A DNA stretch of 64,000 nt from Candidatus Mycobacterium methanotrophicum (GTDB lineage Bacteria; Actinomycetota; Actinomycetes; Mycobacteriales; Mycobacteriaceae). Below the pieces are notes generated by a model. The model did not search any database and had not been told where the DNA came from. It worked only from the letters and a program-made list of their open reading frames with translations. Shown here piece after piece: positions 18,691-28,294 of this stretch (positions are counted from its first letter, which is position 1; each line of letters starts with the position of its first letter). A program made the translations under genes and the position numbers. The DNA lies in assembly GCF_023515995.1 (NCBI RefSeq), contig NZ_CP097320.1, positions 4,030,001-4,094,000 of the forward strand, written 5' to 3'.

Positions 18691-19510
18691 GTCACGCCGA
18701 CTCAGCCAGTCAACCATGCCGTCGGCGGTTGCCGGCAGTACAACCGCCCGGCGACAGCACCGCGACGCGACTGCCGCCAAGATACGGAAGCGATGATTAC
18801 ACCGGGACTGCAATTGGCTTCGGCAGTGTCCTGGCACTATTGGCCGGCCGCCCTGGGTGCGGGTACTCGGCGACGGGCTGGCCCTGTTGGGCGGCTCACC
18901 CATTCGGCTGGCCGGATCTTTGCGGCCATTTTACTGTTCAATTGACGACCAACCCGGCCCGAGACGCCGGCCACTCAAACTACTGCTGCCCCCTCGTGAA
19001 ACGCGACTTTGCCAAGGCGCTGGTCCGCGGCGGGGCCGATGTCCGATCTGGACCAGGGCCGTGCTCTGGCCCGGCTTGCGGCCGTCGCAGCCACCCCCAT
19101 CCCAACCGCCGTCGACATCGCTTAATAGAAATGATTCTCATAATCGTCTATATCGGTCGCAAGTGAGAAGTGTTTCGCAGGCATTTCGTAAGTTTTATCG
19201 CTACCCGAGGCGGCTGACGTAAAAGTGAGCGCAGAGTAGTGGCTGGTTGCCTCACGTATGGTGAGCGCGTAGGGGCTGCGCTACTTCGCCTTGGCCAATC
19301 GGTTGATTGGCGGTTGCAATGCTGCCAGGTCGACGTGACGGGCGGCTAGGCCTTGACATAGGGAACGCTTGAGGTGTAAAAACAATACGGTTACCAGGAA
19401 CTACGTTTATAAACGTCCGCAAATCGACGTTTGATAGATGAGTTTAATCAAAATGGCCCGGAGTAAGTTGCCGGCCCCGATGGAGACAATCAGAGGTGCA
19501 AGGAATGGGA
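18691..19510. other. Gene-free stretch before the alcohol dehydrogenase
   Basis: No family resemblance was found on either strand. The final 350 bases are visibly richer in A and T than the surroundings (for example TTTATAAACGTC near 19407 and GAGTTTAATCAAAATGG near 19440). They probably contain the promoter of the downstream dehydrogenase. Confidence 0.4.
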
Positions 19511-20623
19511 ATGAAAACAAGGGCAGGAGTATTAACTGCTCCTCATAAGCCGTTTGAGATCGTTGAGCTGGACGTGGACGATCCTGGTCCAGGTGAGGTC
19601 ACCGTCAAATATAGTGCCTCTGGACTGTGCCGTACCGACCTGCACCTGGAGGACGGCGAACTGGAGTGCCGGTTTCCGATCGTGGGCGGGCATGAGGGCT
19701 CCGGGGTAGTCGAGAAAGTCGGCGCTAACGTCACCAAAGTAAAAGAGGGCGACCATATAATCGCCAGCTGGATTCCTAGCTGTGGCGTCTGTCGCTATTG
19801 CTCAACCGGGCATCAGAACCTCTGCGACTGGGGTGCCTACATCCTTGACGGCGTGCTGCCCGATGGCACCACTCGCTTCCACTCCAAGGGAACCGACTTC
19901 GGCCAGTTTATGTTGATAGGAACGTTCGCGGAGCGCGCGACGATCTCTGAGCATTCGTTGGTGAAGGTCGACAGCTGGATACCGTTAGAGCCTATTGCAT
20001 TGATCGGGTGCGGACTGCCCACCGGCTGGGGGTCGTCGGTTAACGTCGGCGAAGTGCGGGTTGGACACACCGCGGTCATCTTCGGCGTCGGTGGAGTGGG
20101 CATGAGCGCAGTGCAAGGCGCCGCTATGGCCGGGGCGAAGCATGTAATCGTGATCGAGCCGGTGCAGTTCAAGCGGGACATGGCGGCGAAATTCGGCGCC
20201 ACCCATACCTTCGATAACTTCGAGGAGGCCTTCGCGAAGGTCAAGGAGTTGACCTGGGGTCAGATGGCCGACCAGGCGATGATCACCGTCGACACCCCCA
20301 AAGAGGAAATCATTAGCAACGCGTTTAGCGTGATCGGCAAGGGGGGAACGGTATGTTTGACTTCGCTCGGCCAACCGCACGAGAAAAACATTCACGTTCC
20401 GGGCCTCGAATTAACATTGTACGAAAAGAAAATAAAGGGTGGCCTATTCGGCAGTTCTAACCCTCAATGGGATATTCTGCGTATGAGCCGTATGTATGAT
20501 GCGGGCACGTTGAAGGTCGAAGAGATGGTCACTACCCGATACACCCTGGACCAGCTCAACGACGGTTATCAGGATCTGCGCGACGGCAAGAACATCCGCG
20601 GTCTCATCGTCCACGACAACTGA
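19511..20623 (+). CDS. NDMA-dependent (mycofactocin-type) zinc alcohol dehydrogenase
   Basis: A 370-residue MDR dehydrogenase. The catalytic-zinc region has GLCRTDLHLEDGE and FPIVGGHEGSGVVEKVG; the structural zinc lobe is CGVCRYCSTGHQNLC; the Rossmann motif is FGVGGVGMSAVQGA. It belongs to the NDMA-type alcohol dehydrogenases, whose tightly bound NAD is recycled through mycofactocin. The ATG at 19511 has an AAGGA site six bases upstream; the in-frame GTG at 19496 is less likely. It lies 1.9 kb behind mftD and probably consumes the cofactor. It uses more A/T-ending codons than its neighbours, which suggests a different origin. Confidence 0.9.
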   Translation: MKTRAGVLTAPHKPFEIVELDVDDPGPGEVTVKYSASGLCRTDLHLEDGELECRFPIVGGHEGSGVVEKVGANVTKVKEGDHIIASWIPSCGVCRYCSTGHQNLCDWGAYILDGVLPDGTTRFHSKGTDFGQFMLIGTFAERATISEHSLVKVDSWIPLEPIALIGCGLPTGWGSSVNVGEVRVGHTAVIFGVGGVGMSAVQGAAMAGAKHVIVIEPVQFKRDMAAKFGATHTFDNFEEAFAKVKELTWGQMADQAMITVDTPKEEIISNAFSVIGKGGTVCLTSLGQPHEKNIHVPGLELTLYEKKIKGGLFGSSNPQWDILRMSRMYDAGTLKVEEMVTTRYTLDQLNDGYQDLRDGKNIRGLIVHDN

Positions 20624-20671
20624 GGCTGAATCCACCGACGGATGATTGTGGCGCGTGTGCCATAACGGCAG

Positions 20672-20739
20672 AGGTGCCCTTTGATCTAGGAGAGCGAAGC
20701 CGCTTACGGCTTCCGAATCGACTAGGTCAAAGGGCACCT
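20672..20739. repeat. Nested inverted repeat (two-stem hairpin)
   Basis: Outer arms of 18 bases at 20672-20689 and 20722-20739 are complementary at 17 of 18 positions (AGGTGCCCTTTGA core). Inside is a second perfect stem, GAAGCCG-CTTA-CGGCTTC, at 20696-20713. It begins 49 bases after the dehydrogenase stop. There is no T-run, so an ordinary intrinsic terminator is not certain; a recombination site or element end is also possible. Confidence 0.7.
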
Positions 20740-21250
20740 GTCCAGTTACTATCCGGGCCGGGTGCTAGTGCCGAGGTCCAGCATCCTGCGAGCACTTCAC
20801 CCGGCCTGTTCACCCAGATGGGTGGGTGTGGTCGTGTGGTCGCGCCCAGCACCCGCGTCCTGCCATCACCCCTTCGGGAGGAAGTCCCTCCTGGCGGTCG
20901 GTGGTGTGCGCTTGATGCAAGCCGACGACTCACGAGAGGTCATCCGACACTGACCGGCCGCTGGGCGCTGACGCAGTTTCTCATCGAGGAACGTCGGTGT
21001 CCGAGCCCGAGGTCACACCCACATGCCATCCTGTCCGACATCGGTCCCCGAGGCGAGCCTGACGCCAGCAGCAACTGCTCAACGTACTGGGCGCCATTCC
21101 AGACCCTCGTGACCGGCGCGGGGTCCGTTACCCGCTGGCCGGGGTGCTCGCGTTAGCGGTCACAGCTACCTTGGCCGGGTGCCGGTCGTCCGCGGCGATT
21201 GGCCAGCGGGGCCGCAAAGACCGCAGCTGAGAAGCTGGTCTCGTTCGGAC
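20740..21250. other. No recognisable gene
   Basis: Only short biased frames without family resemblance lie between the hairpin and the IS21 remnant. Confidence 0.4.
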
Positions 21251-21749
21251 TCACCAGCGGTGGCGCTCCCGACGAGTCGACGTTGCCCGGGCTGGTTCGA
21301 CGGTGCCGCGCGACGTCAATGGGGCCACCGTCATCAAGTGCGCAGATGACGACCTCATCGGTGCCGTCGTGATGGCGGACCCACACACGCGGACCCACAC
21401 ACTTTGCCCCAACAGTGTTGCCGGAGTGGAGTATTGACAATGTTCGAAGGTGACCATGGGGGGTATTGTCGGGGACCCGGCGAGTCACCCCGAGCGCGGC
21501 GGTGTGCGGCAGGTCGGGCACCTGATGCAACCGGGCGCGTTCCTCGACGAGCATCTGCGCGGGAACCCTGCGCGTGGCCCGATGCACTCGGGTGTTGACC
21601 TGCTCGGTGAACGCCGCGCACGCCACCTCGACTTCGGCGAAACTGTCGTAGTGCGCCAGCAAGTTCGTCTCGGCGGGCACGATATCGGCCTTGGGCAGTT
21701 TCACGGCGTTTTCCACCCCGCCTTTGGAGGCCGGGTCGGCGGGGCTCAC
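21251..21749 (-). pseudogene. IS21-family transposase (IstA) C-terminal remnant
   Basis: The minus strand reads DPASKGGVENAVKLPKADIV, FAEVEVACAAFTEQVNTRVH and RATRRVPAQMLVEERARLH, the C-terminal part of IstA. After a frameshift near 21450 it continues TFEHCQYSTPATLLGQSVWV. The DDE core and the IstB helper are missing, and no element ends were seen. It marks an old IS21 insertion in a gene-poor junction between conserved blocks. Confidence 0.75.
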
Positions 21750-22057
21750 AGGTCAGCACCGACACCCCGTATGTTGGCGGGCATTCAGGGTGACCACGTC
21801 GGGGTAGGGGTACCGGCGCTGGGGGTGAGGATGCTTTGGCCGGGTTCGCGCGGCGGCGTGGTGACGATGCTGGGTTGTGCCCAGGGCCATGGTGGTGTGG
21901 GTTCGTTTCGGCGATCATCGCGGCGCCGGACGATCGTGCCGGGGTGATCGACTGGCGCAGCGGCGGTTTCGCGCACCTGCGGCCAACACGAGATGACCCC
22001 TTCCCGGCTCGCACCGTGATAGACCATCCTGGTGCCTCATGGTCGCCCGAGCACCCG

Positions 22058-22270
22058 ATGATCGTTGTCCGCACCGTCGAGTGGGCCGAGCAGGCCCTGG
22101 GCGCAGGCGAGATCGGCTGTCCGCACCTCGGGTGCGGCGGCACCCTCACGCGGTGGGGATACGGCCGCCGCCGGCGCATCCGTAGGCTCGGCGCCCAGAT
22201 CCTCGACGTGCGCCCAAGGCGGGCGCGATGCACCCGCTCGCCAGCACCCAGATTCTGCTGCCGGCCAAGC
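22058..22270 (+). pseudogene. IS-associated zinc-ribbon-like leader protein fragment
   Basis: The reading VEWAEQALGAGEIGCPHLGC and GYGRRRRIRRLGAQILDVRP resembles short DUF6431-type proteins found beside mycobacterial transposases. A frameshift near 22240 moves homology to STQILLPAKRAA. No intact transposase follows. From 21750 to 22057 nothing is recognised. Confidence 0.45.
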
Positions 22271-22400
22271 GTGCAGCCACGCCTGGCCGACACCACCGAA
22301 GTGATCGGCACTGGTCAGAGCACGTTGCCGATGTTCCCAATCAGATTCCGGCAGGCCGTTAGCTTTGCGAATGTTCCCAAAAGTGTTCCCATCGCGCATG

Positions 22401-22434
22401 AAACGGCCCCCGGAGCCATATCCGGGGGCCGTTT
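22401..22434 (-). terminator. Terminator downstream of tRNA-Met
   Basis: A perfect 14-base stem (AAACGGCCCCCGGA / TCCGGGGGCCGTTT) with a six-base loop, starting nine bases beyond the tRNA 3' end in its direction of transcription. Confidence 0.85.
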
Positions 22435-22442
22435 CGCATTAG

Positions 22443-22516
22443 TAGCGGGGACAGGATTCGAACCTGCGACCTCTGGGTTATGAGCCCAGCGAGCTACCGA
22501 GCTGCTCCACCCCGCG
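22443..22516 (-). tRNA. Initiator tRNA-Met (anticodon CAT)
   Basis: The 74-nt minus-strand sequence folds as a cloverleaf with a seven-position acceptor stem starting CGCGGGG, a D-loop AGCTCGGTAGCTC, anticodon loop CTCATAA and T-arm GGTTCGAATCC. Position 1 (C) does not pair with position 72 (T), and three consecutive G-C pairs close the anticodon stem (CTGGG/CCCAG). Both are hallmarks of initiator tRNA. CCA is not encoded. Confidence 0.95.
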
Positions 22517-22662
22517 ACGGGTGAATATCAGGTTACTTCACCGCCTGCGAGGGCACCAAATCGCGCGCTCACCACGCGTAACAGCTGCGCGGGCGTGCAC
22601 AGACTGACGAATCGTGCGGCGTGTCGACGTACAGACGCGCACGCTCGCCGGTGCAAGTGGGA

Positions 22663-25650
22663 TCACTTGGCGTTGTCGAACTTGGAAATCGCGTCGTCGA
22701 GCCGCTGCAACGCCGCTCCATAGGTGGCGAAGTCGCCGCTCTTCTGCGCGTCGCGCGCCGCACTCAAGGCAGACTCAACGTCTTTAAGCGCGGCGGCCTT
22801 GGCCGGAGACAGCGTGACGGCCCCGTTCGGCGAAGGGGGCGGAACAGCACCAGCGGCCGCTGGCGGGGGTGGCGAGCCGTCGGCCTGCGGTGCAGCGCTG
22901 GGCGGCGGATTCGCGGGTGCGCCCGGCTCGGCCGGCGCAATCCCGGCCGCGGTCGCGCCGGCGCCCGGGCCGAACAGTCCAGTCAGCGCATCGCTCACGG
23001 TGGGGCCATAGCCGATTTTGTCGTTGTACATCATCGCCACCCGGATCAACCGCGGATATGATGAGGCGGCATCGCTGGCGCCGGGTGACGCGAAAACGGG
23101 TTCGACATACATCAGCCCGCCCCGGGCGACCGGCAGCGTGAGCAAATTGCCCCACTTGATTCGGTTTTGGTTGTCGCGCCCGATCACGCCAAGGTCCTGC
23201 GACACCGCCGGGTCGGTGGTGATCGCGTTGTTGGCCAGTTTGGGCCCGTTGACTTGGCCGGGGATGGTCAGGACGGTGATCTTGCCGTAGGTCGCCGGGT
23301 CGGAGCTGGCGCTGATGTACGCGGCCAGGTAGTCGCGCTTGAACCTGTTCATCGCGCTGATCAACTGATATGACGCCGAATCATCTCCTTTGGCGATGTT
23401 TTTCGCAACGATGTAGTACGGCGGCTGATAGCTGCTTGCGGTTGGGTTCGGGTCAAGCGGGACATCCCAGAAATCTGACGTGGAGAAGAACGTCACCGGG
23501 TCGTTGACATGGTATTTGGCCAACAGCATCCGCTGCACCTTGAACAGGTCCTCGGGATAGCGCAGATGGGCAGCCAATTCGGGGGTGATATCGCTCTTGG
23601 GCTTGACGGTCCCGGGGAAGACCTTCATCCACGCCTTGAGCACCGGATCGCGCTCGTCCTGCTGGTAAAGCGAAACCGTCCCGTCGTAGGCATCGACGGT
23701 GGCCTTCACCGAGTTGCGGATGTAGGACACCTGCTTGTCGGGCACAAGGCGGTTGAACGCGACTTCGGTGGAGTCGGCGGTGGCCGACGACAACGAGGTT
23801 AGCTCGGAATACGGGTAATTGTTCAACGTGGTGTAGGCGTCGATGATCCACACCAGCCGCTTGTTGACGATGGCCGGGTAGACGCTGCTGTCGGTGGTCA
23901 ACCACGGCGCCACCGCCTCAACCCGCTGGGCCGGATCACGGTTGAACAAGATTTTGCTGTTGTTTCCAATCACACTGGAGAACAAGAAGTTTCGCTCGGC
24001 GAACTTGGCGGCGAAGACGCTACGCGAGATCCAGCTGCCGATCGGCACGCCGCCGCTTCCGGTGTAGGTGTAGTTCTTGGTTTCGGCGTTGGTCTCGTAG
24101 TCGTATTCCCGGTCGGCGCCGTTGCTTCCGACGATCGCGTAGTCGGCGGGCGTGTTGGCGATGACCGGTCCGAAGTAGATCCGCGGCTGGTCCAGCCGGG
24201 CCGGACCTTCGGAGACCACCCCGCCGTTGGGGCCGACGACGTTGACCAAAAACTCCGGGTATCCGCCATTTTGGTTGGGATCGTTGGCGATACCGCGCAC
24301 CGTGTTGGCCGGTGAGGCGATGAAGCCGTTGCCGTGGGTGTAAACGGTGTGCCGGTTGATCCAGTCCCGCTGGTTGTCAATCAGGTGGTCCGGGTTGAGC
24401 TCGCGGGCGGCAACGACGTAGTCGCGCAGATGACCGTCGTGGTCGACGTAGCGGTCGATGGAAAGTTGGTCGGGGAAGTAGTAAAAGTTCTTGCCCTGCT
24501 CGAATTGTGTGAACGCCGGACTGACGATCGTCGGGTCAAGCAGCCGGATGTTGGAGGTGGTGGCACGGTCGGATGCGACCTGCTCGGCAGTTGCCCGCGC
24601 GTCGCCGCTGTAATCGCGGTAGCTCACAACATCGCCGGTGATCCCGTACGCTTGCCGGGTCGCGGTGATGCTTCGGCTGATGTACTCGCGTTCCTTCTGT
24701 GCGGCATTGGGTCTGACGCTGATCTGCTCGACGATCAGCGGCCAGCCGGCACCGATGATCAACGACGACAGCAGTAGGAGCACCAGTCCTATCGCCGGAA
24801 TGCGCAAGTCCCGCAACACGATCGCCGAGAAGACCGCGGCCGCACAGATCAACGCGATCGCCAACAGAATCAGCTTTGCGGGCAACACCGCGTTGATATC
24901 GGTGTACCCGGCGCCGGTAAACGGCTTCCCGCCGCGGGTGTGGGATAGCAGCTCATAGCGGTCCAGCCAATAGGCAACTGCCTTGAGTAGCACCAGAGTA
25001 CCGATCAGGCTGATCAACTGGACACGCGCCGATCGGCTCAGCGCGCCGGTACGCCCGGACAGCCGGATACCACCGAATACATAGTGTGCCACCAGATTTG
25101 CTACTAACGCCAAAAACAGCGCCACGAACAAGAAGCTCAGGACGAGCCGGTAGAAAGGCAGGTCGAAAGCGTAGAAGCCGAGGTCCTTGCCGAACTGCGG
25201 ATCGGCGATGCCGAAGTCGCCGCCGTGCATGAACAGCTGAACGCGCACCCAGTAGGTCTGGGCGACCACCCCGGCGAGCAGCCCGATCGCAACCGGAATC
25301 CCCGTTGCGATCACCCGCAACCTAGCCATCACCACGCTGCGATAGCGGGCTACCGGATCATTGCCATTACTCGGAACGAATACTGGCCGCGTGCGGTAGG
25401 CCAGTGCCAGGCCGGCGAACACGATGCCGCCGACCAGCAGACCTCCGACCAGGAACAGCACCAGTCGGGTCAGCAGCACGGTGGTGAACACCGATCGGTA
25501 GCCCAACTCGCCGAACCAGAGCCAGTCGACGTAGCCGTCGGTCAAGCGCGGACCGATCAGCAGCAGCAAGGTCACCGCCAGCGCGATCGTGATCAGGATC
25601 CGGCTGCGCCGAGTCAGCTTCGGCATCCTGGCCGCGGGCCGCATCCCCAC
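22663..25650 (-). CDS. UPF0182 family integral membrane protein (Rv3193c type)
   Basis: A 995-residue protein nearly colinear with M. tuberculosis Rv3193c. The N-terminal third has about seven transmembrane helices (RILITIALAVTLLLLIGP, VFTTVLLTRLVLFLVGG and others). A large extracytoplasmic domain follows with conserved blocks (YFPDQLSIDRYVDHDG, WGNLLTLPVARGGLMYVEP). The tail is a Pro/Ala-rich linker plus a short helical segment (FATYGAALQRLDDAISKF). The biochemical function of UPF0182 is unknown. It heads the conserved block that continues with the PDZ protease on the same strand. Length and sequence show no damage. Confidence 0.92.
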   Translation of the reverse strand: MGMRPAARMPKLTRRSRILITIALAVTLLLLIGPRLTDGYVDWLWFGELGYRSVFTTVLLTRLVLFLVGGLLVGGIVFAGLALAYRTRPVFVPSNGNDPVARYRSVVMARLRVIATGIPVAIGLLAGVVAQTYWVRVQLFMHGGDFGIADPQFGKDLGFYAFDLPFYRLVLSFLFVALFLALVANLVAHYVFGGIRLSGRTGALSRSARVQLISLIGTLVLLKAVAYWLDRYELLSHTRGGKPFTGAGYTDINAVLPAKLILLAIALICAAAVFSAIVLRDLRIPAIGLVLLLLSSLIIGAGWPLIVEQISVRPNAAQKEREYISRSITATRQAYGITGDVVSYRDYSGDARATAEQVASDRATTSNIRLLDPTIVSPAFTQFEQGKNFYYFPDQLSIDRYVDHDGHLRDYVVAARELNPDHLIDNQRDWINRHTVYTHGNGFIASPANTVRGIANDPNQNGGYPEFLVNVVGPNGGVVSEGPARLDQPRIYFGPVIANTPADYAIVGSNGADREYDYETNAETKNYTYTGSGGVPIGSWISRSVFAAKFAERNFLFSSVIGNNSKILFNRDPAQRVEAVAPWLTTDSSVYPAIVNKRLVWIIDAYTTLNNYPYSELTSLSSATADSTEVAFNRLVPDKQVSYIRNSVKATVDAYDGTVSLYQQDERDPVLKAWMKVFPGTVKPKSDITPELAAHLRYPEDLFKVQRMLLAKYHVNDPVTFFSTSDFWDVPLDPNPTASSYQPPYYIVAKNIAKGDDSASYQLISAMNRFKRDYLAAYISASSDPATYGKITVLTIPGQVNGPKLANNAITTDPAVSQDLGVIGRDNQNRIKWGNLLTLPVARGGLMYVEPVFASPGASDAASSYPRLIRVAMMYNDKIGYGPTVSDALTGLFGPGAGATAAGIAPAEPGAPANPPPSAAPQADGSPPPPAAAGAVPPPSPNGAVTLSPAKAAALKDVESALSAARDAQKSGDFATYGAALQRLDDAISKFDNAK

Positions 25651-25735
25651 TAGCTACGCTCCCTGCTTCATGTCGACTTCTGCCCGTCGGACCTATCACA
25701 ACTGTACGCACTGCGAGCAGGTGGGGGACGCACTG

Positions 25736-26758
25736 TCAGCAGCGGGGCGGCTGGCCGCCGGAGGTGACGGCGTGCAGCGCATTGACCGCGTCGTCGAGCT
25801 TGGCAACCTTCACCAACTGCAGCCCGGACAGCTTTGCCGAGGTTGCTTCGGAGCAGTTTTCGGCCGGCACCAAAAACACGGTAGCGCCGGCGGACCGGGC
25901 GGCAGTCATCTTGTGCACGATGCCGCCGATACGACCCACGGCGCCGTCGGCTGTGATCGTGCCGGTGCCCGCGACGAACTTCGAGCCGGCCAGATTGCCG
26001 GTGGTGACTTTGTCGACGACGGCCAGGCTGAACATTAAGCCCGCCGAGGGCCCGCCCACGTTGGCCAGGTTGAAATCGATCACGAACGGCGCCCAGGGGG
26101 CATCCATCACCGAGACGCCCGCGAAGCCGTAATCGCGACCCTTATGGCTGCCCAACGTGATGTGAGCGACGCCGGCGGGCGCATTCTTGCGGCGAAAGTC
26201 GACCGCGACCGACTGGCCGGGTTTGGTGTGCTTCAAAAACGACGTGAACCGCTCGACGTTGGCGACCGGCGTGCCGTTGACCGCTTGAACGGCGTCACCT
26301 GCCTGCAGCTTGCCCGCCGAAGGCCCGGGATCGCTGACCGCCACGACAGTGATGGCCTGCGGGTACTTCAGATATCCCAGGGCCGCGAACTCGGCGTTGT
26401 GCTCGGACTCTTTGAAATCGGCGTCGTTGTCCTTGTCGATTTCCTCCCGCGACTTGCCCGGCGGGTAGATCAAGTCCCGTGGCATCAGCTGCTCCTGCCC
26501 GGAAAGCCACAGTGTGACCGCCTCCGCCAGGCTCAGATCGTCGCGCTGGGACACCGTGGTCATGTCCAGGTGACCGGACGTCGGGTGCGTCGGCGTGCCT
26601 TTGATGTCGACGACCTGCTTACCGTCGACCTCGCCGAGCGTGTCGAACGCGGGGCCCGGGCCAAGCGACACAAAAGGCACCGTCACCACTGCCAGCAGCA
26701 CACCGAAGACCACGATCGGCACCAGCGCCACGATCAGCGTCAGAATCCGCCTGTTCAC
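25736..26758 (-). CDS. Membrane-anchored PDZ / Lon-type serine protease (Rv3194c type)
   Basis: A 340-residue protein matching Rv3194c in length when started at GTG 26758 (VNRRILTLIVALVPIVVFG). It has one N-terminal transmembrane anchor, an extracytoplasmic domain, a PDZ domain (AVSDPGPSAGKLQAGDAVQ) and a C-terminal Lon-like proteolytic domain. The catalytic Ser lies in GGPSAGLMFSLA and the Lys in RIGGIVHKMTAAR, the Ser-Lys dyad. An ATG 33 bases upstream would add only a short unconserved leader. It probably degrades or processes envelope proteins; substrates are unknown. Confidence 0.9.
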   Translation of the reverse strand: MNRRILTLIVALVPIVVFGVLLAVVTVPFVSLGPGPAFDTLGEVDGKQVVDIKGTPTHPTSGHLDMTTVSQRDDLSLAEAVTLWLSGQEQLMPRDLIYPPGKSREEIDKDNDADFKESEHNAEFAALGYLKYPQAITVVAVSDPGPSAGKLQAGDAVQAVNGTPVANVERFTSFLKHTKPGQSVAVDFRRKNAPAGVAHITLGSHKGRDYGFAGVSVMDAPWAPFVIDFNLANVGGPSAGLMFSLAVVDKVTTGNLAGSKFVAGTGTITADGAVGRIGGIVHKMTAARSAGATVFLVPAENCSEATSAKLSGLQLVKVAKLDDAVNALHAVTSGGQPPRC

Positions 26759-26863
26759 CTGGCTAACACTAGACGGACTGGTCAGCGGCAATAGGACGTC
26801 GGTTCACTGTAGGCGTGACGGCGCATCGCGCGTCCTGCGCCGCGGGTGAGTACCGTTGAGGGC

Positions 26864-28258
26864 ATGGCTGACCCGCCCTTCGGCTTCTCCGGCGGAGATG
26901 ACCCCGACCGCGACAAGCGCCGGGACCAAGGTCCCCAGGACCCCGACTCCGGCTCGCAATCAGCCGACCCGTTTGGTCTGGGCGGCCTCGGCGGCGAATT
27001 CAACGTGGCCGACCTCGGCCAGATCTTCACCCGTCTCGGCCAGATGTTCAGTGGCGCCGGCTCCGCCATGGCCGGTGGCCAAGCCTCCGGGCCGGTCAAC
27101 TACGAGCTGGCCCGGCAGCTGGCATCGAGTTCGATCGGGTTCGTGGCGCCGATCCCGGCCACCACCAGCCGGGCGATCAGCGACGCCGTCCACCTCGCCG
27201 ACACCTGGCTCGACGGGGTGACCGCGCTGCCGGCCGGGGCCAGCAAGGCCGTCGCGTGGACCCCCACCGATTGGGTGGAGGGCACCCTGCAGACGTGGAA
27301 GCGGCTGTGCGATCCGATGGCCCAGCAGATCGCGACGGTGTGGGCCGAGTCGCTACCCGACGAGGCCAAGAACATGGCCGGTCCGCTGCTGTCGGTGATG
27401 TCGCAGATGGGCGGCATGGCATTCGGCTCGCAGCTGGGCCAGGCGCTGGCCCGGTTGTCCCGCGAAGTCTTGACATCGACCGATATCGGTTTGCCGTTGG
27501 GGCCCAAGGGAATTGCAGCGCTGCTGCCGGAGGCCATCGAAGCTTTTGCCGCCGGGCTTGAGCAGTCGCGCAGCGAGGTTGTCACCTTCCTGGCGGCTCG
27601 CGAGGCCGCCCACCACCGGCTGTTCAGTCATGTGCCGTGGTTGGCCAGCCAGCTGCTCGGCGCCGTCGAGGCCTACGCCAGAGGAATGAAGATCGACATG
27701 CAGGGCATCGAGGAGTTGGCCCGCGGGTTCAACCCGGCGTCGTTGAACGATCCCGCCGCCATGGAACGGCTGTTGCCCCAGGGCGTGTTCGAGCCCAAGG
27801 CCACGCCGGAGCAGACCCACGCACTGGAGCGCCTCGAGACGCTGCTGGCGCTGATCGAGGGCTGGGTGCAAACGGTGGTGACCGCGGCGCTGGACGATCG
27901 CATCCCCGGCGCGGCCGCTCTCGCTGAGACGCTGCGCCGCCGCCGGGCCACTGGCGGCCCGGCCGAGCAGACCTTCGCCACGCTGGTCGGGCTCGAGTTG
28001 CGGCCACGCAAGCTGCGGGAGGCCGCAGCGCTCTGGGACCGGCTGACCCAGGCCACCGGTTTCGACGCCCGCGACGCGGTTTGGCAGCACCCCGATCTGC
28101 TGCCGGCGACGGAGGATCTCGATGACCCGGCCGCGTTTATCGACCGGGTCATCGGCGGCGACACCAGCGGAATCGATGAGGCGATCGCCGAGTTCGAGCG
28201 GGGCGCAGATGCCGACCCCGGCGATCCCGGCGGCGACGCCGGCTCTGTGGATAGCTGA
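26864..28258 (+). CDS. Zincin-like DUF2342 protein (Rv3195 type)
   Basis: A 464-residue protein of the actinobacterial DUF2342 family, equivalent to Rv3195. An N-terminal low-complexity acidic leader is followed by conserved helical blocks. The signature FLAAREAAHHRLFSHVPWL contains a degenerate zinc-protease-like helix, and a later block is LVGLELRPRKLREAAALW. The ATG at 26864 follows a GAGG-type site; an in-frame upstream start at 26846 is unconserved. The family is annotated as putative hydrolase or metallopeptidase, but activity is not established. It is divergent from the PDZ protease and followed by the cyclodehydratase-like gene. Confidence 0.87.
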   Translation: MADPPFGFSGGDDPDRDKRRDQGPQDPDSGSQSADPFGLGGLGGEFNVADLGQIFTRLGQMFSGAGSAMAGGQASGPVNYELARQLASSSIGFVAPIPATTSRAISDAVHLADTWLDGVTALPAGASKAVAWTPTDWVEGTLQTWKRLCDPMAQQIATVWAESLPDEAKNMAGPLLSVMSQMGGMAFGSQLGQALARLSREVLTSTDIGLPLGPKGIAALLPEAIEAFAAGLEQSRSEVVTFLAAREAAHHRLFSHVPWLASQLLGAVEAYARGMKIDMQGIEELARGFNPASLNDPAAMERLLPQGVFEPKATPEQTHALERLETLLALIEGWVQTVVTAALDDRIPGAAALAETLRRRRATGGPAEQTFATLVGLELRPRKLREAAALWDRLTQATGFDARDAVWQHPDLLPATEDLDDPAAFIDRVIGGDTSGIDEAIAEFERGADADPGDPGGDAGSVDS

Positions 28259-28294
28259 CCCGGCGCTTCCGCCCGGCCGTGGCACAGTGCGTGG

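Noticed and set aside
20674..21156. A 160-residue plus-strand frame after the alcohol dehydrogenase
   Set aside because: It begins inside the hairpin, has no homology and no ribosome site, and runs over biased sequence.
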